Below are positions 19,187-27,353 of a stretch of DNA of 64,000 nt, one piece after another. Numbering within the stretch: the first letter of the stretch is position 1; every line of letters starts with the position of its first letter. The notes beneath the pieces were generated by a model. The model did not search any database. It was given only the letters and a program-made list of their open reading frames with translations, and was not told the DNA's origin. Origin of the DNA: Granulicella sp. WH15 (GTDB taxonomy: Bacteria > Acidobacteriota > Terriglobia > Terriglobales > Acidobacteriaceae); assembly GCF_009914315.1 (NCBI RefSeq), contig NZ_CP042596.1:4092001-4156000 (forward strand). The letters are read 5' to 3'. The position numbers and the translations under genes were made by a program.

Positions 19187-20753
19187 AGCGACCGCGCCGA
19201 GCAGGACCACCCGAACGACCACCACCAGGACGGCTGTTCGAACCCGGCCCACGTCCGCCACCCTGTCCGCGTCCGCCGCCAAAGCCGCCACCACCGCTAC
19301 GCCCACGGAAGCCGTTGCCGGCCCCGCCGCGATACGGGCTGGCGGCCGAAGCCACCTGCCCCTGCGCCGACACATCGCCCGTCCGCCACGCACGCGACTC
19401 GAGTTGCATCACGTCGCCCAGAGCAGCCGTATCCAGAGGCCGATTGCGCTCTTCCTTCTCCAGGTTTTTGTCCGCCTCGCGCCACTCGAACTTGATCTTC
19501 AGCTCGCGCTCCAGCTTGCGCGCATCCGACCGCTCCTGCGGCATCACAAAGGTGGTGGCGACGCCCTTCTTGCCCGCGCGGCCCGTACGGCCGATGCGGT
19601 GCACAAAGTCCTCAGAAGCATTGGGCAGGTCGTAGTTCACGACATGCGCGATGTTCGAGACGTCGATTCCACGAGCCGCCACGTCCGTCGCAACCAGGAC
19701 GCGGTGACGCCCCGACGCGAAGCCCTTCAGAGCCGCCGTCCGCTGCGACTGCGAGCGATCGCCGTGGATCACATCCGCCTGATGCCCCAGCTTCTCCAGC
19801 TTCTTCGAGATGCGATCCGCGCCATGCTTGGTCCGCGAGAAGACCAGGAACGTGCCCTCTTCTTCATTCAGCATCTGGTTCAGCAGGCCGAGCTTCTGGT
19901 CCTGCATCACGCTGTAAACGCGCAGCTCCACGCGGTCCGAAGGCTTCGAGGTCGTACCGATCTCGATGCGCACCGGCTTCTGCACGTAGTCGCGCACGAT
20001 CTCCGAGATATTCGCATCCAGCGTCGCCGAGTAGCACATCGTCTGCCGCGTCTTGGGCAGCGCGCCTACGATCCGCTTGATCGCGGGCAGGAAGCCCATG
20101 TCGAGCATCCGGTCCACTTCGTCGAGCACCAGCATCTCCACCGAGCTGAGGTTCACCGAGCGGCGGCGCAGAAAGTCCTCAAGACGTCCAGGCGTCGCGA
20201 CGACCAGCCGCGGCCCGCGGCTCAGGTGATCGAGCTGCGTGTTCTCCGAGAGACCGCCGCAGACCAGAACCGAGTCGTTCTTCGCATGGGGAACGATCTT
20301 GCCGTACGCCTCGAGCACCTGCATCGCCAGCTCACGCGTCGGCAGCAGGATCAGCGAGCGGATCGGTCCACGCTTGCCCTTGGACGACGGCACCGAGTTC
20401 GCATCCATCCGCTCGATCATCGGGATGAGGAAGCTGAGGGTCTTGCCGGTTCCGGTCGAAGCGGTCGCGAGAATGTCGCGGCCCTCAAGCGCCGGAGGAA
20501 TCGCCTTCGCCTGCACCGGGGTCGGCGTGTTGAAACCGCCCGCCGCCAGACGCTGCTTCAGCGAGTCGGAGATGTTGAAGTCGGCAAAGTGTACGTCCCG
20601 CACCATGGGAAGGCCGGTCGCCGGGTCCAGCTCGGCGTTGGTGCCGGTGATGGTCTCCTGAACAGGAAGGGTAGCGGGGGAGGTTGGGGAGGTGTTTTCG
20701 GTCTGGTTCTGGGACAGGTTCTGAGTCTGGGGTTCAAGCATTGCAGAAGTCAA
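19185..20753 (-). CDS. DEAD-box-type ATP-dependent RNA helicase with RGG-rich tail
   Basis: TTG at 20753 (AGGA five bases upstream) or ATG at 20741 may be the start; I list the longer form, 522 residues. Helicase motifs in order: Q motif region FNTPTPVQAKAI, Walker A ATASTGTGKT, PTRELA, TPGRLEDF, motif II as DEVD where DEAD is usual, SAT, then in RecA domain 2 LVFSRTKHGAD, ATDVAARGID and HRIGRTGRAGKKG. The last ~70 residues are Gly/Arg-rich (repeated GGGRG), an RNA-binding tail. Related to RhlE-type helicases acting in ribosome assembly and RNA turnover. A ~330-base leader may regulate it. Confidence 0.92.
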   Translation of the reverse strand: MTSAMLEPQTQNLSQNQTENTSPTSPATLPVQETITGTNAELDPATGLPMVRDVHFADFNISDSLKQRLAAGGFNTPTPVQAKAIPPALEGRDILATASTGTGKTLSFLIPMIERMDANSVPSSKGKRGPIRSLILLPTRELAMQVLEAYGKIVPHAKNDSVLVCGGLSENTQLDHLSRGPRLVVATPGRLEDFLRRRSVNLSSVEMLVLDEVDRMLDMGFLPAIKRIVGALPKTRQTMCYSATLDANISEIVRDYVQKPVRIEIGTTSKPSDRVELRVYSVMQDQKLGLLNQMLNEEEGTFLVFSRTKHGADRISKKLEKLGHQADVIHGDRSQSQRTAALKGFASGRHRVLVATDVAARGIDVSNIAHVVNYDLPNASEDFVHRIGRTGRAGKKGVATTFVMPQERSDARKLERELKIKFEWREADKNLEKEERNRPLDTAALGDVMQLESRAWRTGDVSAQGQVASAASPYRGGAGNGFRGRSGGGGFGGGRGQGGGRGPGSNSRPGGGRSGGPARRGR

Positions 20754-21085
20754 GATTTTTCCTTAGAGATACGGGTGAGCGAACGAACGTGTACGTTCGG
20801 GGGTGCTCGCACGAGCACCATGCATTCGGTTGAGTCAGCATTGCTGTCGTTTGACGGAAGCGCTGCTGCGAGGCGAGGCCGATCCTTTGATCAGCCTTCC
20901 AGCCAGAGCAACCAGCGCGGCATCTTTCCAGTCTTTTTCCGGACCATTGCTAAGGTCCACGGAAAGACAATGCGGTGGAGAGGGATCTCACTGCGGTCTC
21001 TGGCCAGACCCCGACATCGCTTTCGAATCACATCTCTCGAAAGCATCTCGCGGAATCTTTCCCCGTAGTGCCCTACGCTTACGCG
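20754..21085 (-). ncRNA. Long structured 5' leader of the RNA helicase gene (candidate)
   Basis: No gene fits this stretch. On the helicase strand it folds into several hairpins by eye: GAACGT-GT-ACGTTC (20785-20798), GGTGCTCG-CA-CGAGCACC (20802-20819), GGACC..GGTCC near 20940-20960, and GGTCTCTGGCCAGACC near 20996-21011. A plausible promoter lies at 21093-21122 (TTGAAG, 18-base spacer, TAAGAT). Long autoregulatory leaders are known for helicase mRNAs in other bacteria. Here the regulatory role is inference. Confidence 0.4.
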
Positions 21086-21092
21086 TGCTTCC

Positions 21093-21122
21093 ATCTTAGC
21101 ACGTTGTACACGCGACCTTCAA
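21093..21122 (-). promoter_or_regulatory. Possible promoter of the helicase transcript
   Basis: On the minus strand TTGAAG (21117-21122) and TAAGAT (21093-21098), each matching four of six consensus bases, are separated by 18 bases. Confidence 0.35.
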
Positions 21123-21151
21123 GCCCTTGAGCGATAACCGCAAGACCGGGT

Positions 21152-21180
21152 GAAGTGGAGCGAGAATCCCGCTCCACTTC
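21152..21180. terminator. 10-bp hairpin 3' of msrA
   Basis: GAAGTGGAGC (21152-21161) and GCTCCACTTC (21171-21180) pair perfectly around a 9-base loop, 12 bases after the msrA stop. A CTTTT run follows on the + strand only. It separates msrA from the helicase leader. Confidence 0.6.
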
Positions 21181-21192
21181 CTTTTCCCTGCT

Positions 21193-21669
21193 TCAGATAT
21201 GGCAGCTCACCATACCGCGCTTTTCCAGGTACTTCTGGTGATACTCCTCCGCCTTCCAGAACCGCTTCGACGGGGCCACCTGAGTCACGATAGGCCGCCG
21301 GAACGCTCCCGAGGCCGCCAGCTCAGCGATCTTCTCCCGAGCCTGCCGGAACTGCTCGTCCGAGTGCGTGTAGATCGCACTGCGGTACTGCGTCCCCCAG
21401 TCCGGCCCCTGCCGGTTCAACTGCGTCGGATCGTGCAGCGCGAAGAATGTATCCAGCAGCCGGTCGAAGCTGATCCGGGCCGGGTCGAAGGTCACCTCGA
21501 CCACCTCTGCGTGTCCTGTGCGGTCTGTACAGACTTCCTTGTAAGTCGGGTGCTCCAGCTCTCCACCCTCATAGCCTACGGCGGTATCCAGCACCCCCAA
21601 CAGCTCTCCAAACCGTGCTTCTACCCCCCAGAAGCACCCTGCACCAAACGTTGCTTTTTCAATTGCCAC
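21193..21669 (-). CDS. msrA: Peptide-methionine (S)-S-oxide reductase MsrA
   Basis: I take the GTG start at 21669 (VAIEKATFGAGCFWG), which has AAGGAG seven bases upstream, giving 158 residues; a longer frame has no site. The catalytic Cys12 is in GAGCFWGVEARF. Other MsrA landmarks are VGYEGGELEHPTYKEVCT, GHAEVVEVTFDP, FFALHDPTQLNRQGPDWGTQYRS and the C-terminal AEEYHQKYL. The recycling Cys may be that in the terminal MVSCHI. It repairs oxidised methionine (S epimer) in proteins using thioredoxin. Single gene. Confidence 0.96.
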   Translation of the reverse strand: MAIEKATFGAGCFWGVEARFGELLGVLDTAVGYEGGELEHPTYKEVCTDRTGHAEVVEVTFDPARISFDRLLDTFFALHDPTQLNRQGPDWGTQYRSAIYTHSDEQFRQAREKIAELAASGAFRRPIVTQVAPSKRFWKAEEYHQKYLEKRGMVSCHI

Positions 21670-21786
21670 CGATGAACTCCTTTTGCCTCTCATTTGGATG
21701 CGTGGAAACCCAAAAGGTCCCCCGGCCAAGATGAAAAGCAGGAGTATTCTGTTCCCGTAAAAGAACGATAGTCAAACGGCAGCAAA

Positions 21787-21985
21787 CACGCGCAGCGTCG
21801 ATAACCGCACGAAGTGCCGCCCGCCGGCGCTAGGGCGCTTTTGCTGTTGTTTCTAAAGAAGAAAGATGTCCTGCCGGACGGGCCCGCTACGCGCGGGGCA
21901 GGCGTTCACACGCCTTTTTAAAGCTTCGCGTGGCCCTCCCGCTGGTCGGGAATAAAAATGCTCGCTGCCGACCAACGGAAGGCCC
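21787..21985. repeat. Composite intergenic repeat, modules D + C + B
   Basis: D (21787-21843), C (21868-21931; GTCCTGCCGGACGGGCCCGC, then GGCGTTCACACGCCTTTTT) and B (21932-21984; CCCTCCCGCTGGTCGGGAA and its partner arm). B lies about 10 bases 3' of the rluB stop. It accounts for most of the 324-base gap between rluB and msrA. Confidence 0.87.
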
Positions 21986-21993
21986 CATGCTAC

Positions 21994-22914
21994 TTACTTA
22001 CCCATACTGCCCCGAGAACGGTACGAAGTACCCTTCGGCTTCACCGGCGACTTCAGCTTCGCGAACTCCGGCAGGTTCTTCTTCGGCACCACCTTTTTGC
22101 CCTTGGACGCGCGATCCAGTGCCATCACCTCACCCGGCGTCAGCTCGCGATACTCCCCCGGCGGCACATCCAGACGCAGCGCCCCGTACCCGATGCGCCG
22201 GATCTTCTCCACATGGTGCCCAATCTCTTCGAACATCTTGCGCAGCTGCCGGTTCCGCCCCTCGGTCAGGGTCAGCTCGAACCACGGGTTATCTCCGCCG
22301 CGCACCAGCTCCAGCTTGGCCGGAGCCGTCAGAATCCGATCCCGCCGCCCCGCGCGCACCTCATCCAGCCGCCCGCGGTCGATCATGATGCCCCGCCGAA
22401 TCTGATCCAGGCCCGCAGGCTCAGGATTCCCGCTCACCTTCACCAGATAGGTCTTCTCCACGCCGGTCGCGGCCTTCGACAGCGCATTGGCCAGCGCACC
22501 GTCGTTGGTCATCAGCAGCAGACCCTCGCTCAGATAATCCAGCCGCCCCACCGGATACAGCCTTACCTGATCCCCATGCGGCCCCGATTTCTGCTGCATC
22601 AACTGCATCACCGTCGGCCGCTTCTGCGGATCGTCCAGCGTCGTCACATAGCCGCGCGGCTTGTTCAGCATGTAGTACCGCTGCTGCTCCGGCCCGTGCA
22701 ACAGCTTGCCGTCCACGCGGATGTGGTCGCGCGAAGCATCGGCCTTCGTGCCCAGCTCGGTCACGGTGGTGCCGTTCACCTGCACCCGGCCCTCGAGGAT
22801 AATCTCCTCGGCCTTGCGTCGGCTGGCGATACCAGCCTGCGCCAAAATCTTCTGTAGCCGCTCACCCTTCGGTTCGGCATCTTGCTTGGGGACGGGTTTG
22901 TTCTGCTCGGCCAT
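21994..22914 (-). CDS. rluB: 23S rRNA pseudouridine synthase, RluB/RsuA family
   Basis: 306 residues. An S4 RNA-binding domain spans ~17-80 (GERLQKILAQAGIASRRKAEEIILEGRV in pieces), followed by the RsuA-type catalytic domain. The motif I Asp lies in VGRLDYLSEGLLLMTNDG, and KTYLVKVSG, EGRNRQLRKMFE and RIGYGALRL follow as expected. It isomerises a uridine in rRNA; RluB is favoured over RsuA by the scpB neighbourhood (family knowledge). The C-terminal ~45 residues are Lys/Pro-rich and basic. In many bacteria rluB follows scpB directly; here two small genes of unknown function intervene. Confidence 0.92.
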   Translation of the reverse strand: MAEQNKPVPKQDAEPKGERLQKILAQAGIASRRKAEEIILEGRVQVNGTTVTELGTKADASRDHIRVDGKLLHGPEQQRYYMLNKPRGYVTTLDDPQKRPTVMQLMQQKSGPHGDQVRLYPVGRLDYLSEGLLLMTNDGALANALSKAATGVEKTYLVKVSGNPEPAGLDQIRRGIMIDRGRLDEVRAGRRDRILTAPAKLELVRGGDNPWFELTLTEGRNRQLRKMFEEIGHHVEKIRRIGYGALRLDVPPGEYRELTPGEVMALDRASKGKKVVPKKNLPEFAKLKSPVKPKGTSYRSRGSMGK

Positions 22915-23039
22915 AGACTTCCATTATCTCCTGTCCAGCCACTACTTTGCCGCCATATCGCCGGCAAATCCGCTTTCCTTTGGTTCCGGCCCGCAACTCT
23001 GATACGTTCGAGCCATCCACACCAGAATTGGAGACCCGC

Positions 23040-23540
23040 GTGACCCGGCCCAACCGACGCCCCCTCCTGCACCTCCTGACCGTATGCCTGCTGGCTCTCG
23101 CGGCGGCCCGCCTCATCGCCCAGGCCCCCAGCTTCGCCGGAGACTACACCGGCTCCCCAGCCAAACCCGGCGGCCCCGCAGCCCCCACGCTCCACGTCGT
23201 CCAGACTGGCAGCAAGATCGAGATCACCCGCACCGACCGCGGCAAGGTCTCCACCAGCCGCTTCATCCTGAACGGTCCCGAGGGCACCTACACCAGCCCC
23301 GCCGGACTCCCCGGCAAGGGACAGGCCAAAACACAGGACAAGTTCCTGCTCATCCAGTCCGTTGTGGAGAACAAACCCCAGCCCAGTTCGCCATCCGTGC
23401 AGGTCCGCATCCGCGAGCGCTGGCAGCTCACCCCCGACCGCAAATCTCTCAAAATCGACTTCGCCGTAGACTTTCCCAACATGGCCGGAGCACCGCCTCA
23501 GTCCTGGACCGAGGAGTTCACCCGCACCGCTCGCCCATAA
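23040..23540 (+). CDS. Small secreted protein of unknown function
   Basis: GTG start at 23040 with GGAG six bases upstream, 166 residues. A signal peptide (LLHLLTVCLLALAAARLIAQ) is followed by a beta-rich sequence beginning FAGDYTG and containing TLHVVQTGSKIEITRTDRGK and VRIRERWQLTPDRKSLKI. I do not recognise a named family. The pattern (an extracellular domain comparing weights of treated/untreated ligands is not implied) is similar to small lipocalin-like or DUF-type secreted proteins. It ends 3 bases from the converging membrane-protein gene and lies between rluB and scpB on the opposite strand. Confidence 0.7.
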   Translation: MTRPNRRPLLHLLTVCLLALAAARLIAQAPSFAGDYTGSPAKPGGPAAPTLHVVQTGSKIEITRTDRGKVSTSRFILNGPEGTYTSPAGLPGKGQAKTQDKFLLIQSVVENKPQPSSPSVQVRIRERWQLTPDRKSLKIDFAVDFPNMAGAPPQSWTEEFTRTARP

Positions 23541-23543
23541 GCA

Positions 23544-24137
23544 TCACTGCGTGCCGTAAAGCCGAGCGATGTACGACACCTGGTACACAAACGAGACCGC
23601 CAGAAAAGCCAACTGCGCCCTGCGGCTCCGCGTATACGAGGCCACTCCGCACAGCACCAGGTATCCGACAATCCGGATCGGGTACTCCACCCCAAACGAG
23701 TGAAAGTAAACCGCGCCCTTCAGGCTGGTGTCGATCACATCCGCCACCAGCGTCATCGCCAGAAAACCGAAGAACCAGCGCCGCCGCGAAAGAAAATAAT
23801 CCTCGTACCCGTTGTAGTCCTTCAGGTCCGTCGGGAACAGAAACGTGCAGAGCGAATAGAACAGGATCGCGTAAAAGATGATGAAGAAGTACGTCCCGAA
23901 GTTCCACACCCGCACCGCCGAGAGCCGGAACTCCCACCACCAGAAGTGAATGATCCACAGCAGCAGCGAAGCCGCCCAGCCCAGGTGCAGCAGCGACGCG
24001 TGCTCCCGCCGCGGATGCTGCACGAACCGCGCAAACCCGCTCAGCAGCGTGGTGATGCACAGCCCGACGATCATCGAGATTACGACCCGGACATGCATGT
24101 ACAGATCCGAGTTTGACTGCGGCTGAGGAAGGATCAT
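23544..24137 (-). CDS. Integral membrane protein of unknown function
   Basis: 197 residues with about five or six hydrophobic helices (starting VVISMIVGLCITTLLSGFA; then WAASLLLWIIHFWWWEF; YFFIIFYAILFYSLCTFLF; and others). A loop DLKDYNGYEDYFLSRRRWFF joins helices 3 and 4. It is not a transporter family I recognise. It lies downstream of scpB on the same strand, with an 84-base gap, so it may share the scpB transcript. Confidence 0.75.
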   Translation of the reverse strand: MILPQPQSNSDLYMHVRVVISMIVGLCITTLLSGFARFVQHPRREHASLLHLGWAASLLLWIIHFWWWEFRLSAVRVWNFGTYFFIIFYAILFYSLCTFLFPTDLKDYNGYEDYFLSRRRWFFGFLAMTLVADVIDTSLKGAVYFHSFGVEYPIRIVGYLVLCGVASYTRSRRAQLAFLAVSFVYQVSYIARLYGTQ

Positions 24138-24221
24138 CTCGTCAACGTCGCTCCTTGTCCCTGCATAGTCCCTGCACGGCTACAACAAGATCATCGACCG
24201 TCCCGCTCCGCAGACGAGCGT

Positions 24222-25316
24222 CTACAAGTCCTCTTCCCCAACTCCAACGCCAGTTTCAGCCTCACGCTGCACATCCGCCTCTTGCGCGGATGAGTCCTCC
24301 GCCCCATAACGAGGCGGCAACCCCGAGACCCGACCATCCACAATCTCCGCGTCCGCCACATCGACCGGCTGGCTATCCCCATCGGCCTGCGGCGCGGTCG
24401 CATACCGCTCCTCTTCCAGCTCCGCCGCCGTGCGCAGCTCCTCGTCGCGCTCTTCCTTCGTCTCCGGCTCCGCCATCGGAATCTCCTTCTGCACCGGCTC
24501 GATATCGGCCAGTTCGCCCGCCATCTTCTCAAACTCCTCGATGCTCGGCAGCTCCTGAATGTCCTTCAGCCCGAACCGCAGCAGAAAGTCCTTGGTCGTC
24601 TTGTAGAGAATCGGCCGCCCGATCACCTGCTTCCGCCCAGCCGTCGTAATCAGCTTGCGCCCCATCAGCGACCCCAGCACTCCGGCCGAGTCCACCCCGC
24701 GGATCTCCGAGACCTCCGGCGCGGTCACCGGCTGCTTGTACGCCACCACCGCCAGCGTCTCCAGCGCCTGCAGCGAGAGCTTCAGAGCCGGTTTCAGGCT
24801 CTTCACAAACCCGCGCACGGCATCGTGATACTCGGGCTTGGTTGCCATCCGCAGCCCACCGGCCACCTCCCGGATCTCCAGCCCGCGCTCCGACGTGGCA
24901 TAGTCGGCGATCAACTCGTCGATGATCTGCCGGAAGTACTCCCGTAGCCGCCGCTCCCGATTCTTCTCCTGATCCCTAGTCAGCTCCTTAGCCGTCTCAG
25001 GCTCAGCGACCGTCTCAGGCTCAGCCTCCGGAGCGTCAACAGCCTCCGGCGAAGCTTCGGAAGCCACCTCAGCTTCGACCGCCGCCTCCGGCTCAGTCGC
25101 GGGAGCTACCTCAGCCTCAAGCTGCTCCTCGACAACCTCCAGCAGCTCAGCCTCAACGGCCTCTTCTTCCACCTCGAGCGCCAGCATCTGCTGACGTTCA
25201 TCCAGGCGATCCAGTTCGGTCTGCGCCTCCAGGCCCAGCAGTCCGGCGAGCTGCGCCAGCGTTACCGGCTCTTCGGAGGCATAAATAACGGCTTCGATCT
25301 TCGCTTTAAGGCTCAT
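24222..25316 (-). CDS. scpB: Segregation and condensation protein ScpB with large acidic insertion
   Basis: Start at ATG 25316 (MSLKAKIEAVIYASEEPVTL); 364 residues, about twice the usual ScpB. The first winged-helix domain starts normally (to ~32), is interrupted by an acidic Glu/Ala/Pro-rich stretch (~33-120, with repeated EAEV/EPE), and resumes at LREYFRQIIDELIADYA. The second domain is clear: LSLQALETLAVVAYKQPVT, EVSEIRGVDSAGVL and TTKDFLLRFGL. A further acidic tail of ~100 residues follows. ScpB dimers clamp ScpA in the SMC-ScpAB condensin. The insertion should form a flexible loop. Unusually, pit lies between scpA and scpB. Confidence 0.93.
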   Translation of the reverse strand: MSLKAKIEAVIYASEEPVTLAQLAGLLGLEAQTELDRLDERQQMLALEVEEEAVEAELLEVVEEQLEAEVAPATEPEAAVEAEVASEASPEAVDAPEAEPETVAEPETAKELTRDQEKNRERRLREYFRQIIDELIADYATSERGLEIREVAGGLRMATKPEYHDAVRGFVKSLKPALKLSLQALETLAVVAYKQPVTAPEVSEIRGVDSAGVLGSLMGRKLITTAGRKQVIGRPILYKTTKDFLLRFGLKDIQELPSIEEFEKMAGELADIEPVQKEIPMAEPETKEERDEELRTAAELEEERYATAPQADGDSQPVDVADAEIVDGRVSGLPPRYGAEDSSAQEADVQREAETGVGVGEEDL

Positions 25317-25369
25317 AATTGACCCCCTAAGCATACCAACCCAGACCCTCCAGACCCTTCCCCCGCCCA

Positions 25370-25403
25370 AACAAAAACGACAACGGCCCCAAATCGGGGC
25401 CGT
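25370..25403 (-). terminator. Intrinsic terminator of the phosphate transporter gene
   Basis: ACGGCCCC and GGGGCCGT pair around a 5-base loop (25383-25403). On the minus strand the stem is followed by TGTCGTTTTTGTTTG. It lies ~40 bases after the pit stop, so scpB needs its own promoter or readthrough. Confidence 0.75.
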
Positions 25404-25443
25404 CGTTGTTACTGCTGTCGTTCGAGTTCTCTGAGGAGAGCGC

Positions 25444-27063
25444 TTATTTCCCGACCATGTTGAAGAGCCAGAAGAGGACGCCCGAGAGCACCGCCGCCGC
25501 CGGAAGCGTGAACACCCACGCCGCCGCGATGTCGCGGATCGTCGACATCTGCAGCCCGCTCTTGTTCGCCGCCATCGTACCGGCCACGCCCGACGAGAGC
25601 ACATGCGTCGTGCTCACCGGCAGCCCGTAGTTGTCCGCCGCCAGAATGGTGAACATCGCCACCAGCTCAGCCGAAGCGCCCTGCGCATAGGTCAGGTGCG
25701 TCTTGCCGATCTTCTCGCCGACCGTCACCACGATCCGCTTCCAGCCGACCATCGTGCCCAGGCCCAGCGCCAGCGCCACGGCCACCTTCACCCAGCTCGG
25801 AATGAACTTGGTCGACTTATCCAGGAAACTCCGGTAGTTCGCCACCACCTTCAGGTCCGCATCCGACATCTTCGGCCCGGACTTCGGCAGCAGCCGCAGC
25901 GACTCGCTCATCAGGTACATCTGGTTGCGGACGTTAGCCTGCATCTCCGCCGGAACATTGCCCAGCGAACCGTACGACGTCGCCTCGTTGCGGATGTCGG
26001 TCGCCATCTGCTGCATCGCCACCGTAACGCCCGGCTCGAACTGCTTCGTGCTCACAAACTTCTCGATCTCCGGCCCCGGCTCGCCCGCCAGCACCGCACC
26101 CGGCTGCTCATAGCTCTGCAACACTCCGGCCACCTGCGTCGAGACCGCCGCGAAGGTAGTGACCTCTTTTGCGCCCACCGTGTGGTTCAGCGCGTACGCC
26201 GTCGGCACCGTGCCCACCAGGATCAGCATGATGAGGCCCATGCCCTTCTGTCCGTCGTTCGAGCCGTGCGCGAAGCTGACGCCCGTGCAGGTCAGCACCA
26301 GCAGCGCGCGGATGTAGAACGGCGGAGGAGCCGTACCCTCGGGAGCCTTATAAAGACGCGGGTCCTTGGCGACCGCCTTGAAGAGCAGGAAGACCAGCGC
26401 CGCGCACGCAAAACCCACCACCGGCGAGATCAGCAGCGCCTTGAAGACCTTGGTGACCTGCTCCCAATCCACGCCCGCCGTGCCCGAGTTGCCCATCATC
26501 ATCTGGTTCGCGATACCCACGCCCAGGATCGAGCCGATCATGGTGTGCGAGCTGGACGCCGGGAGACCACGCCACCACGTCGCCAGGTTCCACAGGATGG
26601 CCGCCACCAGCAGCGCGAAGACCATCGAGAAGCCGGACCCCTTGGACACCTTCAGGATCAGCTCCACCGGCAGCAGTGTGATGATCGAGAACGCCACCGC
26701 ACCCGAGCTGGTCAGCACGCCGATGAAGTTCCACAGGCCCGACCACACCACCGCCACATGCGGCTCCAGCGAGTGGGTATAGATCACCGTCGCCACCGCG
26801 TTGGCCGTGTCGTGAAAGCCGTTTACGAACTCGAATCCCAGCGCGATCAGCAGCGCAAGTCCCAGCAGCAGGAAGGGAAACACCGAAGCACTATGCACGA
26901 TCGCAAGATCGGCCGAGAGCTTCATGCCGATATACGCCAGCCCGCCCACCAGCATCAGACCGAAGATCACCATCCCCATCTTGCCGGGGTTGGACTTCTT
27001 CATCTTTTCGTCGAGGATCGAGGTGGGAGGAAGGGTGGCGGTGCCGGTAACGGAAGTTGACAT
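25444..27063 (-). CDS. pit: Low-affinity inorganic phosphate transporter, PiT family
   Basis: 539 residues with ~10 membrane helices. The duplicated PiT signature is visible: GFEFVNGFHDTANAVATVIYT-type motif in the first half (residues ~77-96), and SFAHGSNDGQKGMGLIML in the second. LPASSSHTMIGSILGVG and GLPVSTTHVLSSGVAGTMAA are the paired SSSH/STTH segments. A soluble loop of ~120 residues (VGAKEVTTF to FIPSWVK) splits the halves. It imports phosphate (often as metal-phosphate) with protons or sodium. It sits between scpA and scpB, genes that are usually adjacent. Confidence 0.94.
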   Translation of the reverse strand: MSTSVTGTATLPPTSILDEKMKKSNPGKMGMVIFGLMLVGGLAYIGMKLSADLAIVHSASVFPFLLLGLALLIALGFEFVNGFHDTANAVATVIYTHSLEPHVAVVWSGLWNFIGVLTSSGAVAFSIITLLPVELILKVSKGSGFSMVFALLVAAILWNLATWWRGLPASSSHTMIGSILGVGIANQMMMGNSGTAGVDWEQVTKVFKALLISPVVGFACAALVFLLFKAVAKDPRLYKAPEGTAPPPFYIRALLVLTCTGVSFAHGSNDGQKGMGLIMLILVGTVPTAYALNHTVGAKEVTTFAAVSTQVAGVLQSYEQPGAVLAGEPGPEIEKFVSTKQFEPGVTVAMQQMATDIRNEATSYGSLGNVPAEMQANVRNQMYLMSESLRLLPKSGPKMSDADLKVVANYRSFLDKSTKFIPSWVKVAVALALGLGTMVGWKRIVVTVGEKIGKTHLTYAQGASAELVAMFTILAADNYGLPVSTTHVLSSGVAGTMAANKSGLQMSTIRDIAAAWVFTLPAAAVLSGVLFWLFNMVGK

Positions 27064-27283
27064 GATTCACCTGGTCTTGGAAGTCAGTGCGACCAAGATA
27101 CCCGCCCCAGAGGCCTCGGAAGATGAAGATACGATTAAGGCTGTGTCAACCGTCACAGACGGCGGAAACGGCGACAACTATCATCACGCGCCAGATAAAC
27201 AAGGACTTACGGCTATCCCAGCCGGGTCGTTGTGAACTGGGCACTCGAAGATGAGGCTTTAAAAGCTCAGGGACAACGGCAGC

Positions 27284-27353
27284 AGCGCCCTCACGCCGGA
27301 CAGGCGGCACTTCGTGCGGTTCTCGACGCTACGCGTGTCAACCGCCTGAAGTG
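27284..27353. repeat. Module D (inverted) at the scpA stop codon
   Basis: Read on the minus strand, the scpA stop TAG runs into CACTTCAGGCGGTTGACACG, then the reverse of D (CGTCGAGAACCGCACGAAG, then GGGCGCTG). It sits between scpA and pit. The rest of the gap (27064-27283) holds no recognised feature apart from the presumed pit promoter. Confidence 0.8.

Noticed and set aside
18255..21068. A very long open frame (937 codons) on the + strand antisense to the acyltransferase, VIT and helicase genes
   Set aside because: It has no family resemblance, is rich in Arg/Gln/His as expected from antisense GC-rich DNA, and spans three real genes and a repeat block.
27064..27283. A possible Pho box upstream of pit (CTGTGACGGTTGACACA on the minus strand)
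   Set aside because: Only a loose match to the direct-repeat pattern; PiT transporters are often not PhoB-dependent.
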